A program made the translations under genes and the position numbers. Shown one piece after another: positions 23,223 to 34,639 of a DNA stretch of 64,000 nucleotides. Positions within the stretch are counted from its first letter, which is position 1. Every line of letters begins with the position of its first letter. Source of the DNA: Trichostrongylus colubriformis. Taxonomy: Eukaryota > Nematoda > Chromadorea > Rhabditida > Trichostrongylidae. The notes under the pieces are model-generated. The model saw only the letters and a list, made by a program, of their open reading frames with translations. It searched no databases and was not told where the DNA came from. Location: positions 2,480,001 to 2,544,000 of the forward strand of contig OZ022259.1 in the NCBI GenBank assembly GCA_963978905.1, in the 5' to 3' direction.

Positions 23223-26200
23223 ATGCGCAACGATCCATTATCAACGTGTGAATTAAAGTTTATACTGGAAGGATACGCTGAAAATCAGGTTCGTGAAGGT
23301 TCTGTGCATATCGCTGTGTAGTTCTCTACACATGAATTAGTCTAGAAAAAGGAATGGAGTAAATAATTCCATTTTTGTATAAGAATATAATTGCTCTATC
23401 TATTATTTTGCAGCGTCTGGATGGACGTACTTTGAGCGATTTCCGACAAGTGAAACTTGTTGTGGGGTCTGAATGTGGGACTGCGTTGTGCACTATGGGA
23501 GAAACAAAGTGATTTTTGCTTTTATTTTTCTATTTTTTTTTCTTGACATTCGTCTGTTATATTCTCTTAGTACGTTGGACGTTTCTAATGCCTGAAAAAT
23601 GAAGATTTCATTTTGAGAGTATTATGTGCCGTAAGTGCTTCACTTACGGAGCCGCGTACTTCACGTCCTAACAAAGGTTTCGTCACAGTTGACGTTGATA
23701 TGAGTCCAATGGGTAATCCAGGTAGGTCATTCTACTGATCCTGTCAATTTTTTACTAAACTTCCTTTTTTTCCGACTCGCTGCTTTTTCCTTTTCTGCTG
23801 ACATGGTTTCTTTAGATTTAACGGCTTGTGTACCCTTAATTTTGTGACCATTCGCTGTGTGCTGTTTTATTTGACGGGTTGTATAATTCTGCTATCTCAT
23901 CTTATCTCTTATGCTAATTCTTCAGCGCAGGAACATAATCGCTTGGGTGAACGAGGACTCGAATTGACTCGTATGCTGGAACTAGTTTTGAGGGATTCAC
24001 GATGTATTGATGTCGAGGTACGTAGAACTTATACTTAGATATGATTTAATATGATTTATCTTGAAGAAGGACCTGGTTATTTAAATGGTTTGGATGGAAT
24101 TATTACTACTGATGACCTGAAACTGTTGATTATGTATTTATTCCCGAGCTTTTCGCCTGTATTAACTTGATGTTGCCTTCAAAGACCGAGGACCATGGTA
24201 AATAATGCAATTTTTGATGAACATCGCCGTTACTTGGACTGAACGCTTTGCTCCGTTTCGCGCTGCATTCTTGCATGTAATTGTGATCTCTTGGTGTGTT
24301 TACCGTTACCACCCCGGCAGGGTAACTCTCACTCAGCTTGTGTTGATGGTGAACTTGTTCACAAATGTAAGTGGAAACCGATAATGAAGAAAAGTCATGT
24401 CATCTGGTTTTAAATGATCAGGGAAACTGTTCAATCTTGAGATTTATGGCTTACAGCCTCCGATGTGCACTTATCTGTCTTGCCTTCTAACTGTAATTCT
24501 TCTTTTCGAATGTTGGGTTTAGCGTTTCGATTCTCGTCTGACGAATGGAAAAGCTAAATAAGCTTTTGATAGTTTTCAGTCTCTTTGTGTGCGAGCACAT
24601 AAAGAAGTGTGGAAATTGAGAGTTGATGTACGCATTCTCGATGACGATGGTGGGCTTCTGGACTGCGCTTCAGTAGCCGCCGTGGCAGCCCTTTATCATT
24701 TCCGTCGCCCGAATGTCACAATTCAACCGAATCACACTTTAATTGTGAGTCTCGCGCTTTTTATATCCTATTGATTATTCTCGCTAATGTGGTTATTAAT
24801 GATTTGAAGTTATTACGAGAGCATCCTTCATTTTCAGCATTCGGAGTATGAGCAAGCGCTCGTGCCACTTAATATCTACCATATGCCCATATGTGTGTCA
24901 TTTGGTTTTACGAAAACGGGGTACGTTGAATAATCGCGGAAGGGTATAAGGCTAAATATCATTATTCAAACCTTATTTATTCAGAAACGCTGTAGTCATC
25001 GATCCCACTGACAAAGAATCACAGTGTCTCTATGGATGCCTTGTGATTGCTTGCAATAAGCGTCGTGAAGTTTGTGCCCTTCATCAGTCTACGAACCTGA
25101 TACTGAGTACGAGTACGGTAGGTGCTCAGCTGTCTATGCGTATGATGGAATGTTTCAGTTGTATCCTTTTTGCCGTTCAGATTGAAGCATGTGTGAAACG
25201 TGCAATGCAACGTGCCGTAGATCTATCGGAGTTGATCTCTACAGTAATCAAAGATGATGCACAAAAACGTGCCAATTATCAGAAACCAGCTGGATTTGAA
25301 CTTACAGTAAATGCACAATTACTCACTACTAAGGAGGCTCAAGTGAGTTGATCCACGAAGTGTGAATATTTCGTTCGTAGAGATCGTTGCTGTTTTTTAA
25401 ATGTCTTTGTCGTCCTTGACATCAAGCATTACCATTAATCACATGATTCCATGCAAAAAAGGCTTGAAGCTGTGTTAGTACTTGGCTACGTGATTGCTGA
25501 TTGCAGCCAGCGCACAGCCATAACAAGGTGTATTGATAGTTGGGCCATGCCTTGCGGGCAGGGCACCCCAGGTGTCGAGTAAAATAGCCACTTCAGTACG
25601 GCCTTCCCTCTCTACGAGGACCAAATACAACCCCCATTCTGACCTCTACAGTACCACTAACTTTACCACAATAGCTGTGAATTGTATAGTTGCAATATGT
25701 TCTCTTTCCACATATTCTTACCTGACAAAATGTTTATTTCACATTCCTAAACGCGGATTCCCTGCAAATACCCATAGTGAAGGTTTGGATTGTAGCACAT
25801 ATCGCTGCCCCAGGTACGGCCCTACCCTTCTGTCCGGTCAAATACGATTCCGGGTGTAACCTGGTTGCGAGTGCGGTGGATGATGGCACCTATCGCCGAG
25901 TATGAATAAAATCTGAAGGTTTCATTTCGATCATTCTCAATCAAGAAGTCTGCGATGCAGTAGGGAATCTTTGAAGTAGTCATTGTCATAATATCATCAT
26001 AGTATTATAAACCCCGAATGCTTCTTCACTTTTTTGTTTTGTCCATTTTTCGCTTTATTGCAATTTTCACTTTGTAATTCCCGGGTCTCAATCTTTCGTT
26101 TCAGCCGAACGAACTTGTAGCTCCAGCAGTTGAACTAATGGAGGAGTTACTAGAATTGGAGCAACCAAGTATCATGTTAAATGTAGGTATTTCTCTATTT

Positions 26201-26743
26201 AATGAGTTCATACATTCGTTTATCGAAAAGAGCTATTTGCTAGAGTATAGCATTATTATAGCAAAATCCATTGGCTGGTGGCACTGATTCTCAACTCGAT
26301 GAAAGTCGTGAAGAGAAGGCTATCGCCAGTCAAGTGGCATTCATAGCAGATGGGGTAGACAATGTCAGTATGGAGACGGCTGCTCCTGCTGCTTCCAGCA
26401 TCGGAACTGTTAGTAATAGAAAGGTATCCTCATGTTTGTTTTTTTGTTCATTTTTGACCCAATATTGAATAGTGGAGATAGTCGACTGGTTGAACTCTGA
26501 TCGTTGATATCAGTTTTGAACAGGAGCCAATGCGGCATCGAAAAGCTTCGAAAGAAAACGTACTATATCTATATCTTACCAATCTGGCATTAGTCATTTA
26601 AGCGCGAACTGGATGAAGTTGCTGATTTATTAGAAGATTTGGACAATTTGGAAGGAGAAACTATGGAACTTGGAGCACAAGGGGCTTCCACTGGTGTCGA
26701 AGAAATGGAGATTGATCTACTGAAAGCAAGAAAAAAGACTTGA
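23223..26743 (+). CDS. exos-9: Exosome core subunit EXOSC9 / Rrp45
   Basis: Twelve exons (23223-23288, 23414-23508, 23618-23721, 23926-24017, 24580-24744, 24838-24920, 24985-25117, 25181-25342, 26105-26182, 26262-26423, 26524-26559, 26603-26743) encode 438 aa, almost the same length as human EXOSC9. The RNase PH fold is clear: RLDGRTLSDFRQVKL, then MSPMGNP, then NRLGERGLELTRMLELVLRD, then DDDGGLLDCASVAAVAAL. The 36-nt exon 11 and the acidic tail are less certain. The protein is part of the six-member ring of the RNA exosome, which degrades and trims RNA in nucleus and cytoplasm; Rrp45 is a structural, catalytically inactive subunit. Exon 3 uses a TTTTGAG acceptor. It is probably co-transcribed with pfd-5. 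Confidence 0.9.
25545..25790 (-). repeat. Interspersed repeat R1, copy 4 (inverted, in exos-9 intron)
   Basis: The reverse complement contains 'tactgtagaggtcag', 'ggtcctcgtagag' and 'gtactgaagtggctatttta' in R1 order. It lies in the exos-9 intron between 25342 and 26105. Confidence 0.65.
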
Positions 26744-27660
26744 ATTTTAAACGGTTGATCGTGAGAGAGTATGTGCGGGAACACGATTAACGATGGATTT
26801 AATCTCTTGTGTTTCGATCTCGCAATTTGTAATTATGTTATTCTGATGACTACCGTATCTTTAAAATGGTTACTGTTTTCCGGGTGTGTGAAGTAGCAGT
26901 TTCCAACACGGCGTGTGGCGCGATGTCTGTGAGCTAGGGACGTTGTATGTTCTTGGATCCGTAAGCTTCAAATAGCAATCGCTTCGAGACCTTGCACACT
27001 ACAAGCAATCGCTTCAGGATCCAACTGCACACAACAAGCAATCGCTTGGGGACCTAACTGCACACGGTGCCCCACACACATCGCGTCGCACGCCGCTCGC
27101 GGGGCGCACAATCCCCTCACAACGATGCACCATCGGTTTTCAGCAAGCGTATACCTTTACATAAACAGTGAATCAGTGGACATTAATGCAAGGGAATGTG
27201 GTTGTTTATTTGTTGTGGCTTATATTTTCACTTTACTTGTTGTTGTTAGATGTTGTTTAATGAAATTATTTAGTGTTTCATCAGCGACATAATTGTTTTT
27301 AGACTTGGTTTTGGTGAAAAGTTAGGCTGTACGAGTTTTTATCCTTCGGAAAGACTCTTTTGTGTAATGCGAATTACTGAGCAGCGCAATATCCAGACAC
27401 ATCACCCGCACCCTTCTTGGAATTTCATTTTCCAATAAAAAAGGCACCAGAAAATCAAGGAGCAGAACTCAGAAATCCTTAATGCGCGCGAGTCTTAGTT
27501 TGAGTCCAGCATGCTTGCAAAAATCAAATTTTGTGTGATGGCGCATCATGATCTAATGCTAAAGAGACCGGGAGGAGGGCAATTTTGGTTTACGGTATGG
27601 GAGGACGGTGCTTGTAGTTTCCGCAATGCACACACGGCACCACGAAAGATTTATGAAACC
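26744..27660. other. Intergenic DNA between exos-9 and IL-17-like gene
   Basis: Contains a three-unit tandem repeat (26974-27065) leading into a GC-rich 'cgcgtcgcacgccgctcgcg' patch of the kind also seen near 31580, 40090 and 61640. The rest shows nothing identifiable. The genes on either side converge. Confidence 0.5.
26974..27065 (+). repeat. 30-33 bp tandem repeat, three units
   Basis: The units start at 26974, 27004 and 27037, each 'agcaatcgctt' plus a variable part and 'aactgcacac'-like sequence. Confidence 0.75.
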
Positions 27661-27665
27661 AAGGT

Positions 27666-27671
27666 TTTATT
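27666..27671 (-). terminator. Poly(A) signal AATAAA for the IL-17-like gene
   Basis: TTTATT on the plus strand, i.e. AATAAA on the minus strand, about 128 nt beyond the stop codon at 27799-27801. Confidence 0.5.
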
Positions 27672-27798
27672 CAAAGAACGATAACATGACAGGGCAAGAA
27701 ACCGCTTTTCGTAAAATATTTTCTCAACTTTTGATCATAATAATATTATTACATGTAGCAAAAACAGTATTATGAATTTCCATAAAGTTTGTGCCACA

Positions 27799-30700
27799 TC
27801 AATTACTCCCCGTTGTAGTACCACCGGTGGCTGGAGTTAGTGCTGGTAGCGAATTACCCAAACCGGTTCCAGTAACGAGAGATTCAATTGCTGAGTTCTT
27901 CTGAAATTTCGCAACAATTATCCAGCAGACGAGGTGGTGAGGCGTGGAAAAAAAACTAACCGCTGGTCGACATTCACAATAGGATCCGGCACTTAGCGCC
28001 ACGGTGGTCATTGTTCCGCTGTCGTTTCGAACAACTTCTATGGCTCGATGACCAACCCCACACGTAGCATAACCTACAATCGCACTCAAGGATTTCCATC
28101 ACACCTCATCCCTTTTAGTCTCCTCATTTTAGGCATTTCTTTTGCAACAAAACGTGACAAAAAAATCTTGAAAATTGAAAATTTTTTAAAAATGCCTTCG
28201 ATCTTCGACTTTCAAAGTGAACTAGCAATCGGGTAAATGCAGTAAAAGTGGCATTCTGGCGGGCCATCAGTTCGAAGTATGGTAACTGTGAAGAAACCAA
28301 ACAGTTCAAAGTGACAATGTGTGTGTCGCAATTCACAATAAAAGATGGTCCATACCCATGATAAGGCCCTACGCTACACGACCTTTCTCCGTGTGCTGGC
28401 TCCTCCTACACGGACACCTATGTATATGTGTATCATTTTCTGGGTGCGTGTGTCGGAGACATGCGAATCTGTGACGTGTGGCGGTCATACACAGAGATAT
28501 GATTGGCTGCGAACTATGTCAGTGATGTGACGCGCGAGAAAACACGTCTTAACGAGAATAAATAGAGAATAATGTTACCAATTTTGGATATTTCCATCAT
28601 AACTACTGGTTTTTATCGACAGATGACTAAATTATTGCACCTGTTGACTTGAAGGCACTGGGAAGGGTAAGAGAAAGTAAGAACTGGGACTGAAAACGAA
28701 CTATCACTTCAGAAAGAGGATGTGTAGCGAAACTCGCATTGAAAATGCTCGGCTCGGGGATTTATCACGATCCATAACGTCCGCGGCCAGCTGATTTAAC
28801 CTCTCCGCTCGTCTGTAGTTTGACTCCGGCTAGTGACGCAGAGGGGCACGAGTGTTTCTGTTTTTCACCGTTTAATTTCGTTCTTTCCCCACTGTTACAC
28901 TGCTGAGCATTCTTACTTTCATATTCCACAATCTGCCGAATATGCCACTCCCGGTGCCTTTAAGTGGTGGCATTGTTGTATTTACACGAAATTTCACTTA
29001 CCACTCAAACAAGTGTTATCGGAGGTATCACAGACGAGTTCGTTGATGTACTGCGGTGAGTAGTTGTCCGGTAAACGCCTCCACATCCAACACGATGAGC
29101 ACAACGATACAGTTCCACTACTGTCCGTTGTCATTCCTTTTGAGGTACATGACAATACGAAACGTTCTCCTGAATTTCATGCAATCGCAAAGCATGTTAT
29201 ACCATCTGGAGATGTTTACAAACAAACAAATAAATAGGTGATTGAATAATAAATAAATAAATAGATAAGTAGGTGAACAAATAAATAGATAAGTAAACAA
29301 GTAGATATTGATATTTTTTGATTTTTTGATAACGGTTGTTTATCGGCGCAGCTCGCGATGCGAAAGTTACAAAAAGGAAACAGGTAGACAAATAAATGAG
29401 TATACAAGTAAATAAATAAATAAGTGAGTAAATAAATAAATAAGTGGATAAATTAATAAATAACAAATAAATAAGTTAATAAGTGAGTAAATAAATAAAT
29501 AAGTAGGTATAAATGAATAGATAAATGATTAGGTAAGTAAACAAACAAACAAGTAAATAAATAAATAAATAAACAGATAAAACAAAGTAGGAGTGAACAT
29601 GATCGTCCAAATCTAAGAGATTCTCATCAAAAGCATCCTTCGCTTACCGATTATTGCTTGTCCCTGTGTGGACGTGTTTTCCGGCTGTGCTTGCCGTCTA
29701 TGTCGATTGAAATGCTTTTCATCGTACTTCCATCCTTTTCGTTCGCGTTTACGTTTGCGATCGTCATCCTCTGATGAACTGCTACTGGAGTCCATCTTCC
29801 CTTGAAGAACAAAATCTGTATTTATGCAGATCTCAGAACAACAATGACAAGAACAAAAGAACAATTAAAAAATGATATTTTTATAGAATGAACTTGCCAT
29901 GATGTTTTTCATAAACTCCCACGTCATTCCTGGCAAAACGATATTTCTTACACGTGGTACTATTCTGTGCCTCGACAATCTCATTTACAGCAGTAGGCAT
30001 CAAACCGACCTTAAGTCATTACTAATTATTTTTCTAGTTGGCTAAGAGCTAAAAATATTGAGATCAAGATGACGCAACTTTTTAAGGTCGTAAAAATCAT
30101 GGCAAAATTCTCATGCGCTGTGAATTTAAAGTAAGTGGCGTAGTGTTGGGTATTCCGGGGTATGTAGAATGAGGTCAGGACACGATGTCTCACAGATGCG
30201 ATGTTTCGAATCCCTTTCAGCAGGACATGAAAACACGATTCAACTAAGTGTCACGATTAGGTCGCGTTCACTCTTTACGGTGCCAGCGGCAGAGCGTGGC
30301 TGCGTGTCTCCGCGTCTCCGCCCTTCCCACCCTGTCCGTCTTGAGTCGTCTCTGCACCACTCCCGTGATATTCTGCCTCGCTACTTGTGAAGGCAGCCGC
30401 GCCCTGCCGGCGCTGAGTATGAACGCGGCCTTACCGTCATAGCTTTATTTCTTGGCTCTCTGGCTTCGCCCACGTCACCCTCGTGGACGAAAACTGTGGA
30501 AGCTACGAGGGCATGCATCTATCTCTACCAGATTTCCATTTCTGACGTCAAACTTAACCCGTAGTGAACAAATATAAAATAACCGTATGAAAGAAAGGAA
30601 AACTGTGATTCCGTGGAGTATTCGGAGTACACAGCGTGAAGAGCTCAATTAATGAAGAACGATGTGAGGTGCGAATGGACCTCCTCTCACAAGTGCATTC

Positions 30701-33031
30701 TCGGGGTGGGGGTCGCGAGGTTGAATCTCCGCGCGGCCGCGCGCAAAGAGCGGCGCGGGGGGTGCGAGTGCCAGTGGCAGGGTATGGCAGCCTTCAAGCG
30801 AGGCAGTGTGGCATGAGTGGAAGCGCAGACGTGAGGCAGTCACGTTCGTCCGGCTCCCAAGGGCAATCGATACGGCGAGTCGTACTAGTGGCGCCGCGAG
30901 TGCACCGCCGCGAAGCGGAAATTCCCTCGCGCCCCCAGACAGTATTCTTGACACCTTGCTCTGCCCGATTTTTGTCGTTACAGTGCATTTGAAACCGTCA
31001 ACCCACCTCCTTGAGCCTTTTTCTCATCTCCTTTTGACAATCCTCACATTCTGTAGTGTGGCAAGATTCTTGTTCCTAGAACACTAAAATACCTTGGAAA
31101 CCCAAAACCGATCTTCATGTAAATAACACATACTTTCAAGGTTTTAATCTGCCCCGGTTCGTCCTGATCGATCGAAAGATCTGGAAATGATATCATCGCT
31201 TCTTCGAGGGTCGCTGCTTGAAATCGTGAGTCGTACGGCAGACATGGCTGTGCTGCTCCACGTGGTGCTATTACGCATTGACACTATAAACAGTAAACAA
31301 AAAAGCGTGATTAAATAGAAATTCGTTGAAATATCCCATGGATTATTGAAATCAAAAATGTGAAGGACGAAAAAGTAATTCGGTTCATAAATGAAAAGTA
31401 AGGCCGCAGCTATACCTCTTGTCGCACCGCGGCATGTCGCCAGCGAAGCAAGGCGGACGAGCTAAAAGCGCCATGTTGTTGGGTCCCGGAGCGATTACAA
31501 GTCAACTGCGTATCGCGCCTGTAGCATTACCGTGTAATTGTTCTAAGACCCAACAACCGCGAAGCGCATAGCTCGCACACACTGCGTCGACCGCTGCTCG
31601 TCGTCGTGCGAGAATCCTGATATGAGGGTGCACACCCGCGGAACCCCAGAACCGTAAGGCGTTAAGCATGGGACGCGCTTCGCCACACTCTCATTGAATT
31701 CTATTTCTCGATCAATCGGTATCGCTGCTCTGTGCACTATTCATACTGACCTTATGAAAAACGCTTCGCGTTCTAGTGTGTGTTGCGGCGTTTGCGATTC
31801 TGCAATTTTGCGATTGCAAAATCGTTGATCAATATCTATCCGTTCAATTTCTCGGCTATGAGTGGACTGAAATCTTGCTTTCAAGTATAACTACGCTCAA
31901 AGTGTAGGCTTTTATCACTGCCTTTGGTGAAGGGCTACGCATTCCATTGCCCTCACAATCAGATGGGGGGGGGAGGGGTGCGGCAATTAGTCGAATTTTC
32001 GCTTTGCGGCGCCGTCAGTACGACTTTCCGCAAAACGTTTGTAATTCCGCTCAAGACACAATGAGCTGGTACCGTTAAGGACCTCAAGCATTGCAGGTTG
32101 GAAGCATCGGAAGCTCGCCTATGTTGTTGTTGTTGTTTGCTGTTTTAACAGTTAAAGCTGCGAACGCGCACTCGCCGCGAGCGGCCGCGCGAAAATTTGA
32201 CCAATTGCCACACATCCTTCAGATGGGGTGGCGGCATTGAAGGGCGATCTGGTCTTTACAATGGATTCTTTGCTGAGTCTACTACAAACCAACCGATTCC
32301 GTATGAATGGATGACCCAATAATAGATCCAAAACGCCTTTCCAATTTTTCAGATTTGTAAACGAGCTAACGAGGTGGTCTCTATAAGCTAGTCCAGGTTC
32401 TTCCGTATGATTTTCTTTGTAATCACTCCCTGCACATGGGGGGAATGTTGTAATACCAGAAAACACTGCCGTGCCGTGCAGACTGTTGTTGTTCTTTGGT
32501 CTCTCGCCGACCTCACCCGAGCCCCGAGCGAGAATAAATATTGAAACGCGAGATGAGACAGTAACATCACTTGAGAGGGTGAGACGACTTCAAGTTTTCA
32601 CTGAACATGCTGTTCATCGTGTTGTTGGCTAGGTCGGTGAAAAATAGAACTTGAAAGGCTCTACCACCAGAAAATAGAGCACCATCGACTGGCAGATGGA
32701 AAGGTTTGTGGATATAAGCGATCAAATGCCATCTTCTACACAGTTTGTGAGAAAAATCACCAAGGGATAAACCAAACTTCTACCTCCCCCAAGGGTTGAG
32801 GAATCCTCAAAGCAGGTCTGTCTTTGAGTTAGAAAAAGAGGGAAGGTCGTAAATGGTATTTCCCGAGGAAGGTTTAACGAGTTCCCTGCTAGAAAAATCT
32901 TGGAGGCGGTCGATCGTCTTCGAAAAAAAAACATGATTCGGTCGATCGATAATCTCAGTGCGTACTAGGCACATAAGCAATGGTATTATGATGACTATCG
33001 ATTGTTTAGTAAACAAATGCCTGCCGCTCAT
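27799..33031 (-). CDS. Secreted cystine-knot protein, IL-17-like
   Basis: Seven minus-strand exons close in frame to about 281 aa: 32966-33031, 31134-31283, 29898-30009, 29648-29815, 29002-29136, 27961-28073, 27799-27900. Exon 1 encodes a basic start and hydrophobic run (SIVIIIPLLMCL), a probable signal peptide. Exon 2 brings cysteines (CQCVIAPRG). Exon 4 is serine/acid then highly basic (RKRKRERK, later RHRR), a possible furin-type processing zone. The last 85 residues match the IL-17 pattern: CSSCWMW, then YSPQYINELVC, then CLSG, then AIEVVRND and SYCECRP, resembling the W, YP..I.EA.C, and G-C-C elements of IL-17. IL-17 family members are secreted dimers signalling through SEFIR receptors. 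Exon 1 is the least certain; intron 3 has a GC donor. The cystine knot is likely; IL-17 identity is inferred by pattern alone. Confidence 0.55.
29218..29582. repeat. AAAT/AAAC-type simple repeat
   Basis: About 365 nt of imperfect 'aaat', 'aagt' and 'aaac' tetramers, split by a unique segment near 29310-29380. It sits in the intron of the IL-17-like gene between exons 29002-29136 and 29648-29815. The minus-strand frames here (poly Leu/Ile/Tyr) are artefacts. Confidence 0.9.
29893..29898 (-). other. GC-type 5' splice site
   Basis: On the minus strand exon 29898-30009 ends ...CATG and the intron begins GCAAGT. No in-frame GT donor nearby joins the two flanking coding blocks, and the phase fits both neighbours. 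Confidence 0.6.
30259..30432. repeat. Foldback element family A, copy 4
   Basis: 'ggtcgcgttcactctttacgg' at the left (first 20 nt count) pairs with 'gctgagtatgaacgcggcct' at the right. It lies in an intron of the IL-17-like gene. Confidence 0.65.
30702..30937. repeat. Foldback element family B, copy 3
   Basis: Contains 'gtgcgagtgccagtggcagg', 'cttcaagcgaggcagtgtgg' and 'ggcgccgcgagtgcaccgcc' in family B order, with 'gggggtcgcgagg' pairing to 'cctcgcgccccc'. It is intronic. Confidence 0.65.
31436..31740. repeat. GC-rich repeat relic (CGCGTCGAC/AACGCGATGCG type)
   Basis: Shares 'gcacacactgcgtcgac', 'gcgagaatcctg' and 'gagggtgcacacc'-like blocks with 39780-40165, 41290-41410 and 61480-61700. 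The boundaries are unclear. Confidence 0.4.
31968..32205. repeat. Foldback element family C, copy 2
   Basis: Same order as copy 1: 'tcgaattttcgctttgcgg', 'gacctcaagcattgcagg', 'ttggaagcatcggaagc', 'gcggccgcgcgaaaatttga'. Confidence 0.65.
32206..32466 (-). other. Unassigned minus-strand open frame
   Basis: After a 'atgtgcag' acceptor-like site the minus strand stays open for about 75 codons with ordinary amino acid composition (YKENHTEEPGLAYRDHLVS, GVLDLLLGHPFIR) before running into family C repeat sequence. It lies in the first intron of the IL-17-like gene, but its phase does not join exon 1 as modelled. It could be an alternative exon, another gene or a transposon relic. Confidence 0.2.
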
Positions 33032-33529
33032 ATCTCCAATTTTTCATTTTCGATTATTTTCAAATCTCCTATTTTCAAATCAAAAGTCTTTGCCCTATGC
33101 CACGAACCGAAAAAACGAATCGATTGCGAGAGCCTATGCCTTCGTTGGGAGCCAATGGAAAACAGGGATTTTCCATCAAAACAGGATCATTTCGGTATTC
33201 CCTGTAACGAGCCTTTACATTCTGAGATTTTCAGATTTCAGGAATTCTAGTCGTCATCGATGAAAACGTTCTATGAACATTCAATCATCCACATTCAGTC
33301 CGGCAACTGAGTGACAAATTGAAAATTCTTAGTCATCGTACCAAGTCAATTTAGTCAGCATCGATCTTATTCAATGGTACCGTACACCTCGAGGGGTGGG
33401 GGCGTGGGGGGAAACAGCCGTGGTGCCCTTTACTACTGTATAACGGCCTCTTTTAGTAGTACATTTACAGTATAGAACTGCTATTAATGGGGTTGGCTAT
33501 TGTTGATAGTGACTTTTTTCGCACCTAAT

Positions 33530-33690
33530 TATAGGAACACGAAGGGGGTCTGAAGAAGCAGGAATGATCATTTTGTAACGAACATTCAAGTTCAAAAGCA
33601 GTTATCAGTCGAAAAACCCGGATTCAAAAGGGCGACGCTGTGGTGCGTATTCGCTTCACATTCGCATCACTCCGAACTGCACACACTGAC
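33530..33690. repeat. Interspersed repeat R2, copy 1
   Basis: Shares 'ggaacacgaagggggtctga', 'cattttgtaacgaacattca' and 'aacccggattcaaaagggcg' with 48185-48370 in the same order and orientation. Confidence 0.7.
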
Positions 33691-34039
33691 TTTCCGAGTT
33701 GTCCGCTGTAGAGATGTTCTTTGGTGTGTCGTAGAATGTATTTCACAGCAACAAACAAAACAATTAAATGAAGAATAAGCAAAAGCGTAAGAAAAAAGTG
33801 TGATTACAATTAAAATCTAATTGATTCACCTTCGACTCCTTGGCAAGGTGCCATGTGTGCATTGTGGCAACTGCAATCCACCGCAATCCCATAACGTAAA
33901 CGAAAATTATACCTTCCGTATTTTGAAAAAGTCAAAGTGTTAACGTTAATAATCCCTTCTGTGGGATGCATTAAAGCTTCATTCAGAAACACGTGAACAG
34001 CTGTATATGATTTAGCTTACACAGCCTCGGGAACCAGCC

Positions 34040-34225
34040 GATGTACAAGTCAGCCTTTTAATCCTCCCAGACGACTCTAGTGCCAGTTCCCCGACCCCAG
34101 AGGGATGGAAGGCTTGTCTGGCCTGAGTGGATGTTGATGCGGGATTTGATCCCGCACCATTAGAGTGTGAGTGCGCACCATTTGTCCCTTCACCACCTTC
34201 GCCCAGAGCTTCAAACACCCATCAC
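34040..34225 (-). repeat. Possible tRNA-derived SINE-like repeat
   Basis: The minus strand contains 'ggtggtgaagggacaa' (A-box-like), then 'ggtgcgggatcaaatcccgc', a perfect stem closing a B-box-like loop. There is no full tRNA cloverleaf or acceptor stem, so this is not called as a tRNA gene. Confidence 0.3.
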
Positions 34226-34639
34226 TAATATAAGAACTAAAAACTGCAAAGCGCAGTTGAAAAGCGAATTGCAATGAGTCCAAGCGTGCTTACGATGACT
34301 CATCGAAAGTGGCCGATTCGCGTGAGTCAAACTCATCACGCACCGTCTAAAAACCGTCAACATAACCACAGAGCCACTGCGATCGTCGAATCAGCAGAGT
34401 AAGCACGTATGATTCACTGAAAGCGAAAAACCCGCCGATGAGTCACGAACTTTGACCTCTCCTGAACCGCTTCCAAAAAGCGTTTTGCAGTTCCAATTTT
34501 CGTATCTGTTATGAGTAGGGGCGACACTATCAATGCCCCTTGGTTTCCATTAGAGGAAACCACATTCAGATTAGTGGCTTACTTTCTGAGGGTGATCACA
34601 CCTTTGTTGCAGCTGCACGGTGCACTCACGGTGTTGTGC

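Noticed and set aside
29197..29466. Leu/Ile/Tyr-rich minus-strand frame resembling membrane segments
   Set aside because: It is a translation of the AAAT/AAAC simple repeat.
30636..30992. Long overlapping frames on both strands, arginine- and proline-rich
   Set aside because: They are translations of a GC-rich foldback element (family B); the same frames recur at every copy.
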